A DNA stretch of 64,000 nt from CAZUMW01 sp964621615 (lineage in GTDB: Bacteria; Desulfobacterota; WTBG01; CAIYCZ01; CAIRTM01): assembly GCA_964621615.1 (NCBI GenBank), contig CAZUMW010000017.1:1-64000 (forward strand). The letters run 5' to 3'. Of the stretch, positions 17,352 through 26,716 are shown piece after piece. The translations under genes were made by a program, and so were the position numbers. The stretch's first letter is position 1, and every line of letters starts with the position of its first letter. The notes beneath the pieces were generated by a model. It was not told the DNA's origin. It saw only the letters and a program-made list of their open reading frames with translations, and did not search any database.

Positions 17352-18836
17352 TTATGTTGCTGCAATCGGAATGCTTACAGTGAACGTCGATCCGCTGCCG
17401 GGGGTTGAGTGCACGCTGATGAGTGCGTTGTGCATATCAACAAGGTGTTTGACAAGGCTCAGCCCCAGACCGGTTCCGGGTATGCCTGATGTGTGTTTGT
17501 TTCTGACACGGTAGAACTCATCAAAAATTTTTTCTTTGTCTTCATCGCTTATCCCGATGCCGGTGTCGCTTACTGAGATGCTGATATGGGTTTTGCTGCA
17601 CCGGGAAGAGATGCACACGCTCCCGCCCGGGGGGGTATATTTAACTGCATTGTCGATGAGATTTATAAAAACGGTGCTCATTGCATCGGTGTCGATGAGA
17701 ACCTGCGGCTGCTGAACGCTTTCAAGCTCGAGCGTGAGGCTGATATTTTTTTCCGATGCGCGCGCGCTGCAGGCATCGGCTGCCTTTTTGCATATCTCGC
17801 CGAGAGAGGCCGTTGTGCGGGAAAGCGCGAAATGCCCTGCTTCCATGGCCCGAAGGCTCAGCAGCTCTTCGACAAGCCTGCGGGCTGTCCGTGACCGGAG
17901 AAGCGACCGCTCGAGCATGGTGCGCCCCTGCTCTGATGCGGGATCGGCATGTCCCGATAGTATTACGTTAATGTAGCTTTCTATCGCGGCCAGCGGGCTT
18001 TTCAGCTCATGGGCAACCATGGAGATGAAGCGGGACTTTGCTGCTGCAAGCTCTTTTACAGAGGTGATGTCACGCAGCACGGCAAGCCCCCCGAGCAGTG
18101 TGCCTGCAGAATCTCTAAGCGGGCTTGCATTGACGAGGAAGGCTTTGTTGTCAATTGCCAGCTCCCGGGAGACAATTTCAGCCCCGGCGGCTGATGCTGC
18201 CTGCTGAAGCATATCCTGAAGCCCGGTGCAGGGAACGGAGCCAAGGGCGCAGGGGAGGTGATCGCCCTCGCGCCAGGACAGCAGCTTCCCCGCTGCAGCA
18301 TTTCTGAGAACTACCTTTGCCTCACGGTTGACCACTATGACGCCGTCTGCCATGCATGCTATGATCGTGCTGGCTTTTGAGCGCTCGTATGCGACTTCAA
18401 GCAGGCTCGCTTCGCGCTCTTCCCGCAGCTGGCGGGCCTCTATTTTGAGCGCCCTGTTTTCAAGGCCGTTTTTCACGTGCAGCAGGAGCTCTTCGGGGGT
18501 GAACGGCTTTGGAATATAGCCGTAGGCTCCGCGCTTGGCTGCTTCGACTGCTGTCTCGATAGCTGCGTATGCGGTTATTACCAGCAGGACAACGTCGCCG
18601 TCATCGGCGCGCATTTTTTCAATCAGCTCCATGCCGCCCAAGCCCGGCATTTTTAGGTCGACAAGAGCGGCCGCGAAGTCCTTGTGCTGCCGGAAAAGCT
18701 CGTACCCCTGGATGCCGTTTTCGGCGGTAACCGTTTCAAAGCCTTCGGACTCGAGCACTTTCCGGCAGCTTGCACGAATGCCTGGCTCATCATCGATAAC
18801 AAGAATTTTGTGTGGATGACTATGCGCTGATCGCAT
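17352..18836 (-). CDS. receiver-PAS-histidine kinase
   Basis: A 494-residue soluble kinase with an N-terminal receiver. Residues 9-125: ILVIDDEPG, ALVDLKMPGLGG (phospho-acceptor D near 57) and KPFT. Residues 150-255: PAS-like sensor (ADGVIVVNREAKVVLRNAAA). Residues 265-330: HisKA with FISMVAHELKSPLAAIESY (phospho-acceptor H). Residues 375-490: HATPase_c with INLIDNAVKYTPPGG, VSDTGIGIS and GTGLGLSLVKHLVDMH. No transmembrane segment. It lies 49 nt downstream of the Cache kinase on the same strand, so the receiver may accept phosphate from that kinase, making a relay. A DNA-binding output is not encoded here. Confidence 0.92.
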   Translation of the reverse strand: MRSAHSHPHKILVIDDEPGIRASCRKVLESEGFETVTAENGIQGYELFRQHKDFAAALVDLKMPGLGGMELIEKMRADDGDVVLLVITAYAAIETAVEAAKRGAYGYIPKPFTPEELLLHVKNGLENRALKIEARQLREEREASLLEVAYERSKASTIIACMADGVIVVNREAKVVLRNAAAGKLLSWREGDHLPCALGSVPCTGLQDMLQQAASAAGAEIVSRELAIDNKAFLVNASPLRDSAGTLLGGLAVLRDITSVKELAAAKSRFISMVAHELKSPLAAIESYINVILSGHADPASEQGRTMLERSLLRSRTARRLVEELLSLRAMEAGHFALSRTTASLGEICKKAADACSARASEKNISLTLELESVQQPQVLIDTDAMSTVFINLIDNAVKYTPPGGSVCISSRCSKTHISISVSDTGIGISDEDKEKIFDEFYRVRNKHTSGIPGTGLGLSLVKHLVDMHNALISVHSTPGSGSTFTVSIPIAAT

Positions 18837-18885
18837 GGCGGTAAAACACCTGTAACGTTAAGCCTGCTGCAGCGTTGTGCGCCGG

Positions 18886-20886
18886 CTATGTTTTGCTGTC
18901 TTCAGGCTGATCCGGTGAAGCGGCCGGTATGTCGGGTATTGTAATTCTGAATGTTGTCCCCTTGTTTTCGGCGCTGTCGACGTCAATAGAGCCTGAATGC
19001 ATTTTAACGATACCGTATACAATTGCAAGGCCGAGCCCCGTGCCCTTTCCCATTTCTTTTGTAGTGAAAAAGGGGGTGAAGATTTCAGAAATACAATTTT
19101 CGGGTATGCCGCACCCGGTATCAGTCACGGTTAATTCTATGCCGCTGCCGAATGAAGCAGGCCGGGCGGTTATATGGACGGTGCCGGATTGCCCGGAGGC
19201 ATCGATGGCATTGTCGATAAGATTGATGAGCATCTGCTTGAGCTGAGCCCCGTCAGCGGTGATGTCAGGCAAATCATGGGCGACGTCTTCGGCGATTGTG
19301 ACGCCGCACAGAGCGGCTTTTTCCGACATGATCTGCATCACCTCATGAATTGTATCGGCAGGCTGTATCGTTTCTTTGTTTACGCGGGACCGGCGGGCAA
19401 AATCAACCAGACCCCGCACGATATTTTTGCACCGGTCCGCCTCGTTCGCGATCATTTCGATATCCGCCCGCCGGGGATCGTCGGGGGGCAGCTCTTTAAG
19501 AAGCATGCGGGAAAAAACAAGAATAGTCCCAAGGGGGTTGTTGAGCTCATGGGCAACCCCTGCGGAAAGCTGTCCGATCGATGCCAGCTTTTCTTTTTGA
19601 ACCAGCATGTCCTGTTTTTCCTGGAGTTCCAGATAGGCTTTTTTAAGATCTTCATCGGCAGCTTCAATTTTGCCCTGCAGCTTTGCATAGGTGTTTTTCA
19701 GCTCTGTGCGCACCTTGTTGAACGATTCGGCAAGGCTTCCAATTTCATCTGATGCGGTTGCCGCTACCGGGCTGTCGAAATTTCCTTTTTCCAGCTCGGA
19801 AAACCCCCGCTTCAGCATCAGAACCGGCCGGACAATTGCGCGCGCAAGAATAAATCCGATGCACGTTGCCATTACAATGCCCGCTATATTCAGCCCTGCA
19901 AACAGCCAGAATGCGGTGCGCTTCATGTCGGTATATTTTTTTTCGAGCATGCCGACATACAGCATGCCGATCGTGTCCCCGGAAATATTCCTGATTGGGG
20001 AATAGGCGGTCAGATACCAGTCATTAACGACAAAGGCCCTGTCTTTCCATACCCTGCTTTCCTTAATTACGCGGTTGTAGACCTCCTGTGACACGCGGGT
20101 GCCGATCGCGCGCTTTCCGGTTTCAAGCCGAACATTGGTGGCGATTCTCAGATCACCCTGAAATATGGTAGCAGTTCCGGTTTCTTTGCCTTCGTAGGTA
20201 ACGCCGCCGTACACAATGTGCTTGATTTTGTCCACTATGTCATAATTGCGGTTCAGCAGAATGCCGCCATACAGAACACCCGCAAGCGCGCCGTTTTGCA
20301 AAACAGGTACGGCCGATTTGAGAACCATGCCCGCGGTGTTTTCCGTGCTGGTGAGTGGCCGGGCGTGCGGCGTGTGAATTATTTTCATGTGCGCCTGTTC
20401 GGCAAGGTCCTGAGATTCTTTTTTCAGATCGGCCGACGTTATGATCTGTGTGGAGGACGCCGGCTTCATGAGATCGATTGCCCGTCTGATAATAGGATCG
20501 TGCGCACGGCAATCTCCTGCGACGCGGGGGTTTGATGCACGAAGAATAATGGTGCCACGGCTGTCAGTAAAGCTCAAAAAGTCAAAGCCGGCCTTATCTC
20601 TGGCAGCCTGCAGCGTTTTCAGCAGGAGCGCCCGGTTTCCGCTTGCATATGCGTTAACAAGCGAGTGCCGGCGCATGGCGGTAAAGGAAAGCAGCGTCTG
20701 AATGCGCTCAAGGGTGTTTGCATATGTCTGCTGTGCAGAGTTAAGATCAAGCGTGACTTTATTCTGCGCTTCCCGAACAATGCCGATTCCAATCAGCTGC
20801 ACGCCGACAATGGTTGCGACAACGCCGGTTATAAAAATAACGGCAACAAAACACAAAATCAGTTTGGTGCGAAGCGAGATCTTCAC
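18886..20886 (-). CDS. membrane sensor histidine kinase with Cache sensor and HAMP
   Basis: A 666-residue inner-membrane kinase. TM1 is at about 10-32; an extracytoplasmic Cache-type domain spans about 35-325 (FDFLSFTDSRGTIILRASNP in the distal part; GTATIFQGDLRIATNV and YSPIRNISGDTIGMLYVG in the proximal part); TM2 is about 332-355, then HAMP (ARAIVRPVLMLKRG), a coiled coil, HisKA (LSAGVAHELNNPLGTILVFS) and HATPase_c (LINLIDNAIDAS, VTDTGCGIPE, GTGLGLAIVYGIVKMH). Small-molecule ligands are usual for Cache domains; the ligand is unknown. The start is GTG. It is divergent, across 117 nt, from a sulfate-binding lipoprotein, and upstream of the receiver-PAS kinase. Confidence 0.92.
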   Translation of the reverse strand: MKISLRTKLILCFVAVIFITGVVATIVGVQLIGIGIVREAQNKVTLDLNSAQQTYANTLERIQTLLSFTAMRRHSLVNAYASGNRALLLKTLQAARDKAGFDFLSFTDSRGTIILRASNPRVAGDCRAHDPIIRRAIDLMKPASSTQIITSADLKKESQDLAEQAHMKIIHTPHARPLTSTENTAGMVLKSAVPVLQNGALAGVLYGGILLNRNYDIVDKIKHIVYGGVTYEGKETGTATIFQGDLRIATNVRLETGKRAIGTRVSQEVYNRVIKESRVWKDRAFVVNDWYLTAYSPIRNISGDTIGMLYVGMLEKKYTDMKRTAFWLFAGLNIAGIVMATCIGFILARAIVRPVLMLKRGFSELEKGNFDSPVAATASDEIGSLAESFNKVRTELKNTYAKLQGKIEAADEDLKKAYLELQEKQDMLVQKEKLASIGQLSAGVAHELNNPLGTILVFSRMLLKELPPDDPRRADIEMIANEADRCKNIVRGLVDFARRSRVNKETIQPADTIHEVMQIMSEKAALCGVTIAEDVAHDLPDITADGAQLKQMLINLIDNAIDASGQSGTVHITARPASFGSGIELTVTDTGCGIPENCISEIFTPFFTTKEMGKGTGLGLAIVYGIVKMHSGSIDVDSAENKGTTFRITIPDIPAASPDQPEDSKT

Positions 20887-20949
20887 AGTAGGTGCTTTTT
20901 GTTGCGTAATAATGAGTTGAAAAGCAAAAACTTTGTTTGTTTGCTTTTT

Positions 20950-20964
20950 TGATATGCTATATCA
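20950..20964. promoter_or_regulatory. inverted repeat in a divergent promoter region
   Basis: TGATAT-GCT-ATATCA, perfect 6-bp arms with a 3-nt spacer, between the divergent kinase and sulfate-binding lipoprotein genes. Its position suits an operator, but it is AT-rich and could be chance. Confidence 0.35.
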
Positions 20965-21003
20965 TATTTAAATAAAACGCAAAAGCCATAAAGGAGGGCT
21001 GCT

Positions 21004-22044
21004 ATGCTGAGAATAACTGCAGGAAGCATTATGCTCCTTTCCGTAACCCTGTGTGCCGCCGGGTGCGGTATGTTTGGCGACAGCGGCGGGCGGACGGTAA
21101 GGCTGACCCTTGGAGCATATACGGTTGCCCAGGAGGCGTATGAGAAAGAAATTATCCCGGCATTTAAGCGATACTGGCATGAAAAGACCGGTGGCAGCGT
21201 TTCGTTTGAAACATCATATGCGGCATCGGGCGCCCAGGCGCGGGCGATCCAGGCCGGCTTTGAGGCTGATATTGCTGCGCTTTCTCTTGAAAAGCACATC
21301 GATGTGTTAGAGAAGGCCGGGCTTGTTACCCATGACTGGAGAGCCGGACCGCACCGCGGCGTGGTAACCCGCTCAGTGGTGGTGATTGCTCACAGGCCGG
21401 GTAACCCTAAAAACATACGCAGCTTCAGCGATCTTTCGCGGCAGGATATCGATGTTATTTATCCTGACCCGAAAACGTCCGGCGGTGCCATGTGGGTCGT
21501 GTGTGCGATATACGGGGCCGGCCTGAAGCAAAGTGCGCACGAAAACACAAAGCCCGACCCGGGCTATGCACGGCAGTTTCTCAAAAGCATTCAGAAGCGC
21601 GTTGCGGTAATGGACGAATCAGGAAGGATGTCGGTCCAGACCTTTGAAAGCGGCCGGGGGGATGCGCTGGTGACATATGAGAATGAAGCGCTGCTCAGGC
21701 AGAAGCAGGGTGATGAGTTTCCCTTTTTTGTGCCCTCGTCAACCATTGAGATAGAAAACCCGGTTGCGCTGGTCGATAAGAATGTGGATAAGCACGGAAA
21801 TCGCGAGGCGGCCGAAGCATTTGTGCGTTTTTTGTATGCAAAGTCAGCACAAAGGGCATTTGCCCGCTGCGGCTTCAGACCGGTTGACCCTGAGGTTGCG
21901 GAAGCGTTTGCCAAGAAATATCCCCGTCCGGCGGACCTGTTTGATATCGGCTTTCTCGGCGGGTGGAAAAGAGCTCAAAAAACACTGTTCGGCCCAGAGG
22001 GTGTCTGGGCTGAGGTGATGAAACAGCTGGCCAGCGATGCGTGA
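21004..22044 (+). CDS. sulfate/thiosulfate ABC-type substrate-binding lipoprotein
   Basis: A 346-residue periplasmic-binding protein of the Sbp/CysP type. A lipoprotein signal ends in CAAGC (lipid Cys at 21). The mature part begins VRLTLGAYTVAQEAYEKEIIP, then VSFETSYAASGAQARAIQAGFEADIAALSL, the oxyanion-binding block typical of sulfate-binding proteins, and DVIYPDPKTSGGAMW in the second lobe. The SD (AAGGAGGG, 5 nt spacing) is excellent. No permease (CysT/W) or ATPase (CysA) gene is adjacent, so it is an orphan binding protein. Its divergent position next to a Cache kinase allows a sensory role, but that is inference. Confidence 0.88.
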   Translation: MLRITAGSIMLLSVTLCAAGCGMFGDSGGRTVRLTLGAYTVAQEAYEKEIIPAFKRYWHEKTGGSVSFETSYAASGAQARAIQAGFEADIAALSLEKHIDVLEKAGLVTHDWRAGPHRGVVTRSVVVIAHRPGNPKNIRSFSDLSRQDIDVIYPDPKTSGGAMWVVCAIYGAGLKQSAHENTKPDPGYARQFLKSIQKRVAVMDESGRMSVQTFESGRGDALVTYENEALLRQKQGDEFPFFVPSSTIEIENPVALVDKNVDKHGNREAAEAFVRFLYAKSAQRAFARCGFRPVDPEVAEAFAKKYPRPADLFDIGFLGGWKRAQKTLFGPEGVWAEVMKQLASDA

Positions 22045-22156
22045 GGCGGTATTTTTCTGCCGCAGTCGCTCAAGCGGCTCCGGCTCGCCCGGGGCAGGGC
22101 TTTATTCCGGGCCGGTATTTTGATGGATATGGTTTTCTTACACCCCGTACATTTTG

Positions 22157-25100
22157 TCACTGCTGCAGTATGCGCCCGAGGACACGATGGATCTGATCGA
22201 TTTCAAACGGCTTGTTAATCGTGCAGGATATCCCATATTCATGAAGCTCTGATTCCTGTATGGTTGTTCCCCAGCCGGTAACAAGCACGATCGGTATAGA
22301 CGGGGTGCTTGATTTTCGTATAAGCTGGGCAACCTGGAATCCGGTCAGGCCGGGCATTGCCAAATCGGTCAGCACAAGGTCATAGGTGCCTGCTTCAAAG
22401 CACTCCATTCCCTTCGTTCCATCGGCAGCCGGCGTCACCGCACAGCCGAGCTCCTCGAGGATTTCACAAAGAAGGTCCCGAATGTGCTTTTCATCTTCAA
22501 TAACCAGAACCCGGATCCCCGCCGGCAGATAGGCGGCTGTGTTGCGGGCTGTGCCGGGCCGGTCGCTTTTTCCGGACGCCGGCAGCTCGATGCGGAAGGT
22601 TGTGCCGGACGGCGATGTCTCATGAACGGATAGCGCACCACGGTGGCGCTCGATTATGCCGTAGGAGATGCTCATGCCGAGACCGGTTGAGCGGAGGCCC
22701 TTTGTGGTGAAAAACGGCTCAAAGATCCTGGGCTGCGCTTCAGGAGGAATGCCGGTGCCGGTGTCTGATATGTCAAGGAACACGCGGCCCTTGTGTGAGC
22801 GGGTTTGCACGGTAACGGCGCCCCCTTCTGGCATTGCATCAAATGCGTTATTGAGGATATTGATAATAACCTCCCGCAGCTCGGAAACCCTGCACGCCAC
22901 CGCCGGGAGCGGCGCAAGGTCCTCCTGAACCCTTATGGTAATGCCCTGCGACTCCGCCTCCCCTTTCCAGCGCACGCTGGTAAACGCGATTGCATCTTTA
23001 ACAATTTCATTGCAGTCGGCGTTCGAAAAATAATCCTCGTCATCGCGGCGGCGCGAAAACTGCTGTATTCGCCTGACCGTTTCAGCCCCGTCTATGGCGG
23101 CCTTTTCTATAACCCGCATGTCCTCGCGGATTTTTTCCCGGTTATGGTTCGGCGATGTCCTGCCGGTGCTGCCGTCAAGGGCTTTCAGCAGCAGCTGCAC
23201 CCTGCCGATTATTGCGGTAAGAACATTGTTGAAGTCATGTGCCACTCCTCCGGCAAGCTGGCCGAGCGAGCGCATTTTTTCAGACTGAAGCAGCTTTTGC
23301 TGCATTTTTTTCCGCTCTGTTATATCGCGCATGATGACAACGCCGCCGATTAAGGCGCCGTTTTCGTCTTTTATTAACGCGAAGTTGTTTTCGGTTTCAA
23401 CCCTTGTGCCGTCTTGTTTAGTATGAGCAGCTTCGAAAAGTGCGTAACCGATACCGAAGCCTTCGTGTACAGCGTTGTAGACCGATTTGCGGCATGAGGG
23501 GTCAAATACAGCTGACGGGGGAGAGCCGACAATCTCCTCTTTGCTGAGGCCGAGCATCATGGTGAGCGCTTTGTTTGCAGAAAGAATAATTCCGCTGCTG
23601 TCTGTTATCATGATAGCGTCGTGGCTCCCGTCTATAACACTTTCCAGAAATTCCTTGTAGTCGCGTATTTCCTTTTCTGCTTTTTTGATGTCGGTTATAT
23701 CAGTTATGACGGCAAAGCTTCCCGCGATCGCGTCATTTTCATATATCGGCTGTGGTGATACCATGGTCGGCAGGGGCTCTCCGGTGCTTTTTTGCCACAC
23801 TAACTCATATGTCTGGTAGTCGCCCTGAAGCCGCCCCGCAACGTTTTCTTTGTTCAGAACATCGTCTGCAAGAAACGCTCTGCTTTCCGGGGAAAGAAGC
23901 TCCGCTACCGGACGATGCATAACTGCATCAGGCGGATGCTGCATCATAAGGCAAAAGCGCTCATTGCAGTAGGTAATATATCCGGCCTGATTAACAACCA
24001 CGATCCCGTCATTCATGGTTTCAACCAGCTGGCGGTAGCGCTCTTCGCTTATCCGCAGCGCGGCCTCGCTGTCTTTGAGCTGCCTGTTGCCGGCCTCGAG
24101 CTGCTGATTTGCCGCCCGAAGCTCCTGCTCCTGGGCAAGCAGCTGCTGGTTTGTTGCTTTGAGCTTTTGTTCGTGCTCTCTCAGCCGAACATTATTTTTC
24201 TCGAGCTCCTGCTTTTGCTGAAAGAACGTATTGAGAAGGTCGGCAAAGGTTCCGAATTCCGTTTGCTGGTTTACTGTTCCGGCCAGGGTCGAGGGATCTT
24301 CTGTGCGCATTGTCTGCGAAAGCATCCGCAGCGGCTTGTGAACCCACCGGTAGAGTGCCAGCGTCAGAAAGCCGAGGATTGACATCACAAATAATAAAAT
24401 AATGAAAAACTGAAGGCGGGTGGTGCGCTTTATGTGAAGCATAAAGGGGGATTTGTATGTAACCGCCAGCTGCATACACGGGGCTTTGTCCCATCCCTTT
24501 AAGAGCTTTGTAAAGGTAATCGTGTGCCGGTCCGGATCATAGCGGTGGTGCAGGGCGAGCGGATCTGTAAGCGGCTTCAGCCTGATGGTGCTCTCGGTAA
24601 TGAGCGACAGCCCCTGCACATAGGGCTCAGACCACAGGCGCCCCACGAACAGAAAGCCCTTTGGCAGACGGGTGGTGCCTCGCAGGGCCTTTTCCTGAAT
24701 GGGTGCCGTTCGTATTTCCAGCAGCCCCTGAGCGGAGCTGATAAAAAAATGCTGAAAATAACTGCGCCGCATAAACAGCCGTTTGAAAGATCGTTCGGAC
24801 ACGGGCAGCTCCGGCGGCGGCGCCCCGCTTAGGCTTCCATATGTACGCCGGAGGGAAAAGCGGGGAGTATATATCCATGCGGCATCGGCATTGAATGCGG
24901 AGAATGCATCGGAGAGAAGGCTGTGAATTGACTCCGAGCCGCCCTTTTCCATGTACCTGAGCAGCTCGCTTCGGCAGCTGAACTCAAAGGCAAACATATG
25001 CAGCGAGGCGCCGTCAAGCTGCAGGACCCTTTCGAAAAAGGCCATTTTGTCCTGTATTTTGCTGTGGAAGAACTGACGGATGCGCCGGCGGTTCATGAGC

Positions 25101-25177
25101 TCCATCTCGGTGATGCCGCCGATAAACACAATGCTCAGGACTATGAGCAGCAGGCTTATTTTAGTTTGGACCTTCAT
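22157..25177 (-). CDS. hybrid sensor histidine kinase (periplasmic sensor, 2 PAS, kinase, receiver)
   Basis: A 1006-residue membrane kinase. TM1 at 7-26; periplasmic sensor about 30-255, with LDGASLHMFAFEFSCRSELL and DAAWIYTPRFSLRRTY resembling CHASE4-type domains; TM2 about 262-285; a linker and heptad-rich coiled coil (about 330-390, LREHEQKLKATNQQLL and onward); PAS about 395-510; PAS about 520-640; HisKA with LAGGVAHDFNNVLTAIIGRV (H-D-F-N-N form of hybrid kinases); HATPase_c (INILNNAFDAMPEGG, ISDTGTGIPP); and a C-terminal receiver (RVLVIEDEKH, DLVLTDLAMPGLTG) from about 885. The N-terminal sensor is paralogous to that of the kinase at 49986. It stands alone, with no regulator adjacent. 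Confidence 0.92.
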   Translation of the reverse strand: MKVQTKISLLLIVLSIVFIGGITEMELMNRRRIRQFFHSKIQDKMAFFERVLQLDGASLHMFAFEFSCRSELLRYMEKGGSESIHSLLSDAFSAFNADAAWIYTPRFSLRRTYGSLSGAPPPELPVSERSFKRLFMRRSYFQHFFISSAQGLLEIRTAPIQEKALRGTTRLPKGFLFVGRLWSEPYVQGLSLITESTIRLKPLTDPLALHHRYDPDRHTITFTKLLKGWDKAPCMQLAVTYKSPFMLHIKRTTRLQFFIILLFVMSILGFLTLALYRWVHKPLRMLSQTMRTEDPSTLAGTVNQQTEFGTFADLLNTFFQQKQELEKNNVRLREHEQKLKATNQQLLAQEQELRAANQQLEAGNRQLKDSEAALRISEERYRQLVETMNDGIVVVNQAGYITYCNERFCLMMQHPPDAVMHRPVAELLSPESRAFLADDVLNKENVAGRLQGDYQTYELVWQKSTGEPLPTMVSPQPIYENDAIAGSFAVITDITDIKKAEKEIRDYKEFLESVIDGSHDAIMITDSSGIILSANKALTMMLGLSKEEIVGSPPSAVFDPSCRKSVYNAVHEGFGIGYALFEAAHTKQDGTRVETENNFALIKDENGALIGGVVIMRDITERKKMQQKLLQSEKMRSLGQLAGGVAHDFNNVLTAIIGRVQLLLKALDGSTGRTSPNHNREKIREDMRVIEKAAIDGAETVRRIQQFSRRRDDEDYFSNADCNEIVKDAIAFTSVRWKGEAESQGITIRVQEDLAPLPAVACRVSELREVIINILNNAFDAMPEGGAVTVQTRSHKGRVFLDISDTGTGIPPEAQPRIFEPFFTTKGLRSTGLGMSISYGIIERHRGALSVHETSPSGTTFRIELPASGKSDRPGTARNTAAYLPAGIRVLVIEDEKHIRDLLCEILEELGCAVTPAADGTKGMECFEAGTYDLVLTDLAMPGLTGFQVAQLIRKSSTPSIPIVLVTGWGTTIQESELHEYGISCTINKPFEIDQIHRVLGRILQQ

Positions 25178-25411
25178 GGTGCATTCAGATTGCCGTGCCC
25201 AAAATACACTATACCGGACAACAATGGAATGTGTTTAATTTTAATGCTGTTTTTTTCTCATTTTATTATATCGGCACAACGGTAAGGAAAACTGAAATGC
25301 TTTATGCGGAGCATGCAAAGGCAGGGATATGCTTGTGCAGATGCGGTGTGTTGAATGCATCGTCAGAATAAAAAAACACAGGAAAGGTATGCTGGGTGCC
25401 GGCGGAACAGT

Positions 25412-25444
25412 GTGGGGCGGACGCTTTAAAAGCATCCGCCCCGC
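25412..25444 (-). terminator. hairpin downstream of the OmpA-family gene
   Basis: Long GC-rich inverted repeat centred on 25428 (GGGGCGGA...TCCGCCCC with an inner GCTT/AAGC stem; the single C-A mismatch becomes a G-U pair on the minus strand). It lies 10 nt past the OmpA gene's stop. No T run follows, so it may be an RNA-stabilising or rho-assisted end. Confidence 0.6.
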
Positions 25445-25453
25445 ATACTGACG

Positions 25454-26104
25454 CTACCCTTTTATGGGTGTTATGACAACGTTAACACGTCTGTTCATTT
25501 GCCTGCCCTCGGCGGTTTGATTGCTTGCGATGGGGTTTGATTCCCCGAGGCCGACTGTGACCATCCGTTGAGGGGTGACCCCTTTGGTAATAAGAGCATT
25601 TTTTACGGCTTCTGCCCTCTGCTCGGATAGTTCCTGGTTGTACTGCTCCGGTCCTGAGCTGTCGGTATATCCTTCAATGCGGATAGTGGTTTTCGGATAT
25701 TTGTTCAAAACAGCGGCAACGCGGTCGATTTCGGCAGCGGCCCCGGGCTTGAGAATCGCAGAGTCTATATCAAACAGAAAGTCCGATTTGAAGGTGACTT
25801 CCAGCACATCCTGCTGCCTGCTGACGCTGGCTGCCTCCTGGGACGCCATCGCCTGGCGCAGCTCTTCTTCCTGCCTGTCCATATATCGACCGATTGCCGC
25901 CCCGGTGAGCCCTCCAACAACAAGTCCTGAGCCTGCCCCGATTGCTGCTCCCTTTTTGCCTCCCACGGCGTAGCCGACACCGGCGCCGACCGCGGTGCCG
26001 ACAGCAGAGCCGATTGCTGCGCCCTTCTGGGTTTTGCTCATGCCGCCGCACCCGGCTGTAATGAATGCTATTGCTATAGCAGATACCAGGATTTTTTTCT
26101 TCAT
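25454..26104 (-). CDS. Gly-zipper / OmpA-domain outer-membrane lipoprotein
   Basis: A 216-residue lipoprotein: lipobox ITAGC with the lipidated Cys at 19, a glycine-zipper segment at about 28-75 (AAIGSAVGTAVGAGVGYAVGG and a second copy), and an OmpA peptidoglycan-binding domain at about 100-214 (FDIDSAILKPGAAAEIDRVA, the IRIEGYTDSSG strand with the diaminopimelate-binding D, and NRRVNVVITP). It should tether the outer membrane to peptidoglycan; Gly-zipper plus OmpA (YiaD-like) is a known combination. The SD GGAGGTG is strong. It is monocistronic. Confidence 0.93.
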   Translation of the reverse strand: MKKKILVSAIAIAFITAGCGGMSKTQKGAAIGSAVGTAVGAGVGYAVGGKKGAAIGAGSGLVVGGLTGAAIGRYMDRQEEELRQAMASQEAASVSRQQDVLEVTFKSDFLFDIDSAILKPGAAAEIDRVAAVLNKYPKTTIRIEGYTDSSGPEQYNQELSEQRAEAVKNALITKGVTPQRMVTVGLGESNPIASNQTAEGRQMNRRVNVVITPIKG

Positions 26105-26255
26105 GGTTTCACCTCCGTGATGGTTGTGTTATGTAAGTGCCAAGCCCTTCTTTACATAGTATACAGAGTATATTAGCATAATTATCGTAATGCTTATGTA
26201 TGAAAATTTACGGTTTAATAAATAATCACCAGATTTTTTTTGACAACCGGGCGCC

Positions 26256-26480
26256 ATGACCAGCAGCGGTAAAGGCGGCAGCACGTTTACGCACCCAGTC
26301 AGCACCAGGGATTTTCGCTGGTGTGACAAACAGGACAAATTTGTTCCGGTGGGCACATGCCGGATCAGATCTCTTCACAAGCCTTCCTGCCGCCGCTGTT
26401 ACAAAAAATGGCGGTACTGGCGGTCTCAGCCCCCCTTGCCGTTCCCCCCGTATCGAAAAATAAAAAAACAAAAAAAGTAG
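26256..26480 (+). CDS. candidate small Cys- and Trp-rich protein
   Basis: A 74-codon frame whose product is not shadow-like: it has four cysteines (23, 35, 45, 48), the last two as CRRC, flanked by aromatic and basic residues (DFRWCDKQDKFVPVGTC, then CYKKWRYW), which could form a zinc site, and a basic, proline-rich tail ending in KKQKK. An in-frame stop lies five codons before the ATG, so no longer version exists. There is no SD, which counts against it. I do not recognise a family. If real, it may be a zinc-binding, nucleic-acid-associated small protein, but this is speculative. Confidence 0.4.
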   Translation: MTSSGKGGSTFTHPVSTRDFRWCDKQDKFVPVGTCRIRSLHKPSCRRCYKKWRYWRSQPPLPFPPYRKIKKQKK

Positions 26481-26567
26481 CTTTATAGTTTACTTTTTTT
26501 AAATTGCCATTATTTTAAGAGAGGATACTGCACGACGTTCACGGTTACGAAAAAAGCCGTGCTTCTG

Positions 26568-26654
26568 GTCATTGCAGTCGAAGCAATTCAATCTTATTCT
26601 TTGTAAGTACCTGAAAAAACGGGGTTGCTTCGCAGGTGCTCCTCTCGCAATGAC
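26568..26654. repeat. imperfect palindromic repeat of the GTCATTGC...GCAATGAC type
   Basis: The ends are GTCATTGC (26568) and GCAATGAC (to 26654), with inner matches CGAAGCAA / TTGCTTCG. Elements with this outline (GTCATTGCGAG...GCGAAGCAATC and its complement) are dispersed, many-copy intergenic repeats in several anaerobic lineages. Only one copy is in this window. Confidence 0.65.
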
Positions 26655-26716
26655 GGATACCATGACTTTTGTGCGGGATTGTGAAAATTTACCAACTAAC
26701 AGGAAAGGGGGCCGTT

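Larger units (their letters stand above)
26105..26716. other. long intergenic region with a candidate small gene and a palindromic repeat
   Basis: Divergent spacer of about 610 nt between the OmpA lipoprotein and the phasin-like gene. Apart from the possible small Cys-rich gene (26256-26480) and the dispersed-type palindrome (26568-26654), described separately, it is AT-rich, with homopolymer runs at 26455-26515. No convincing -35/-10 pair was found. Confidence 0.5.
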
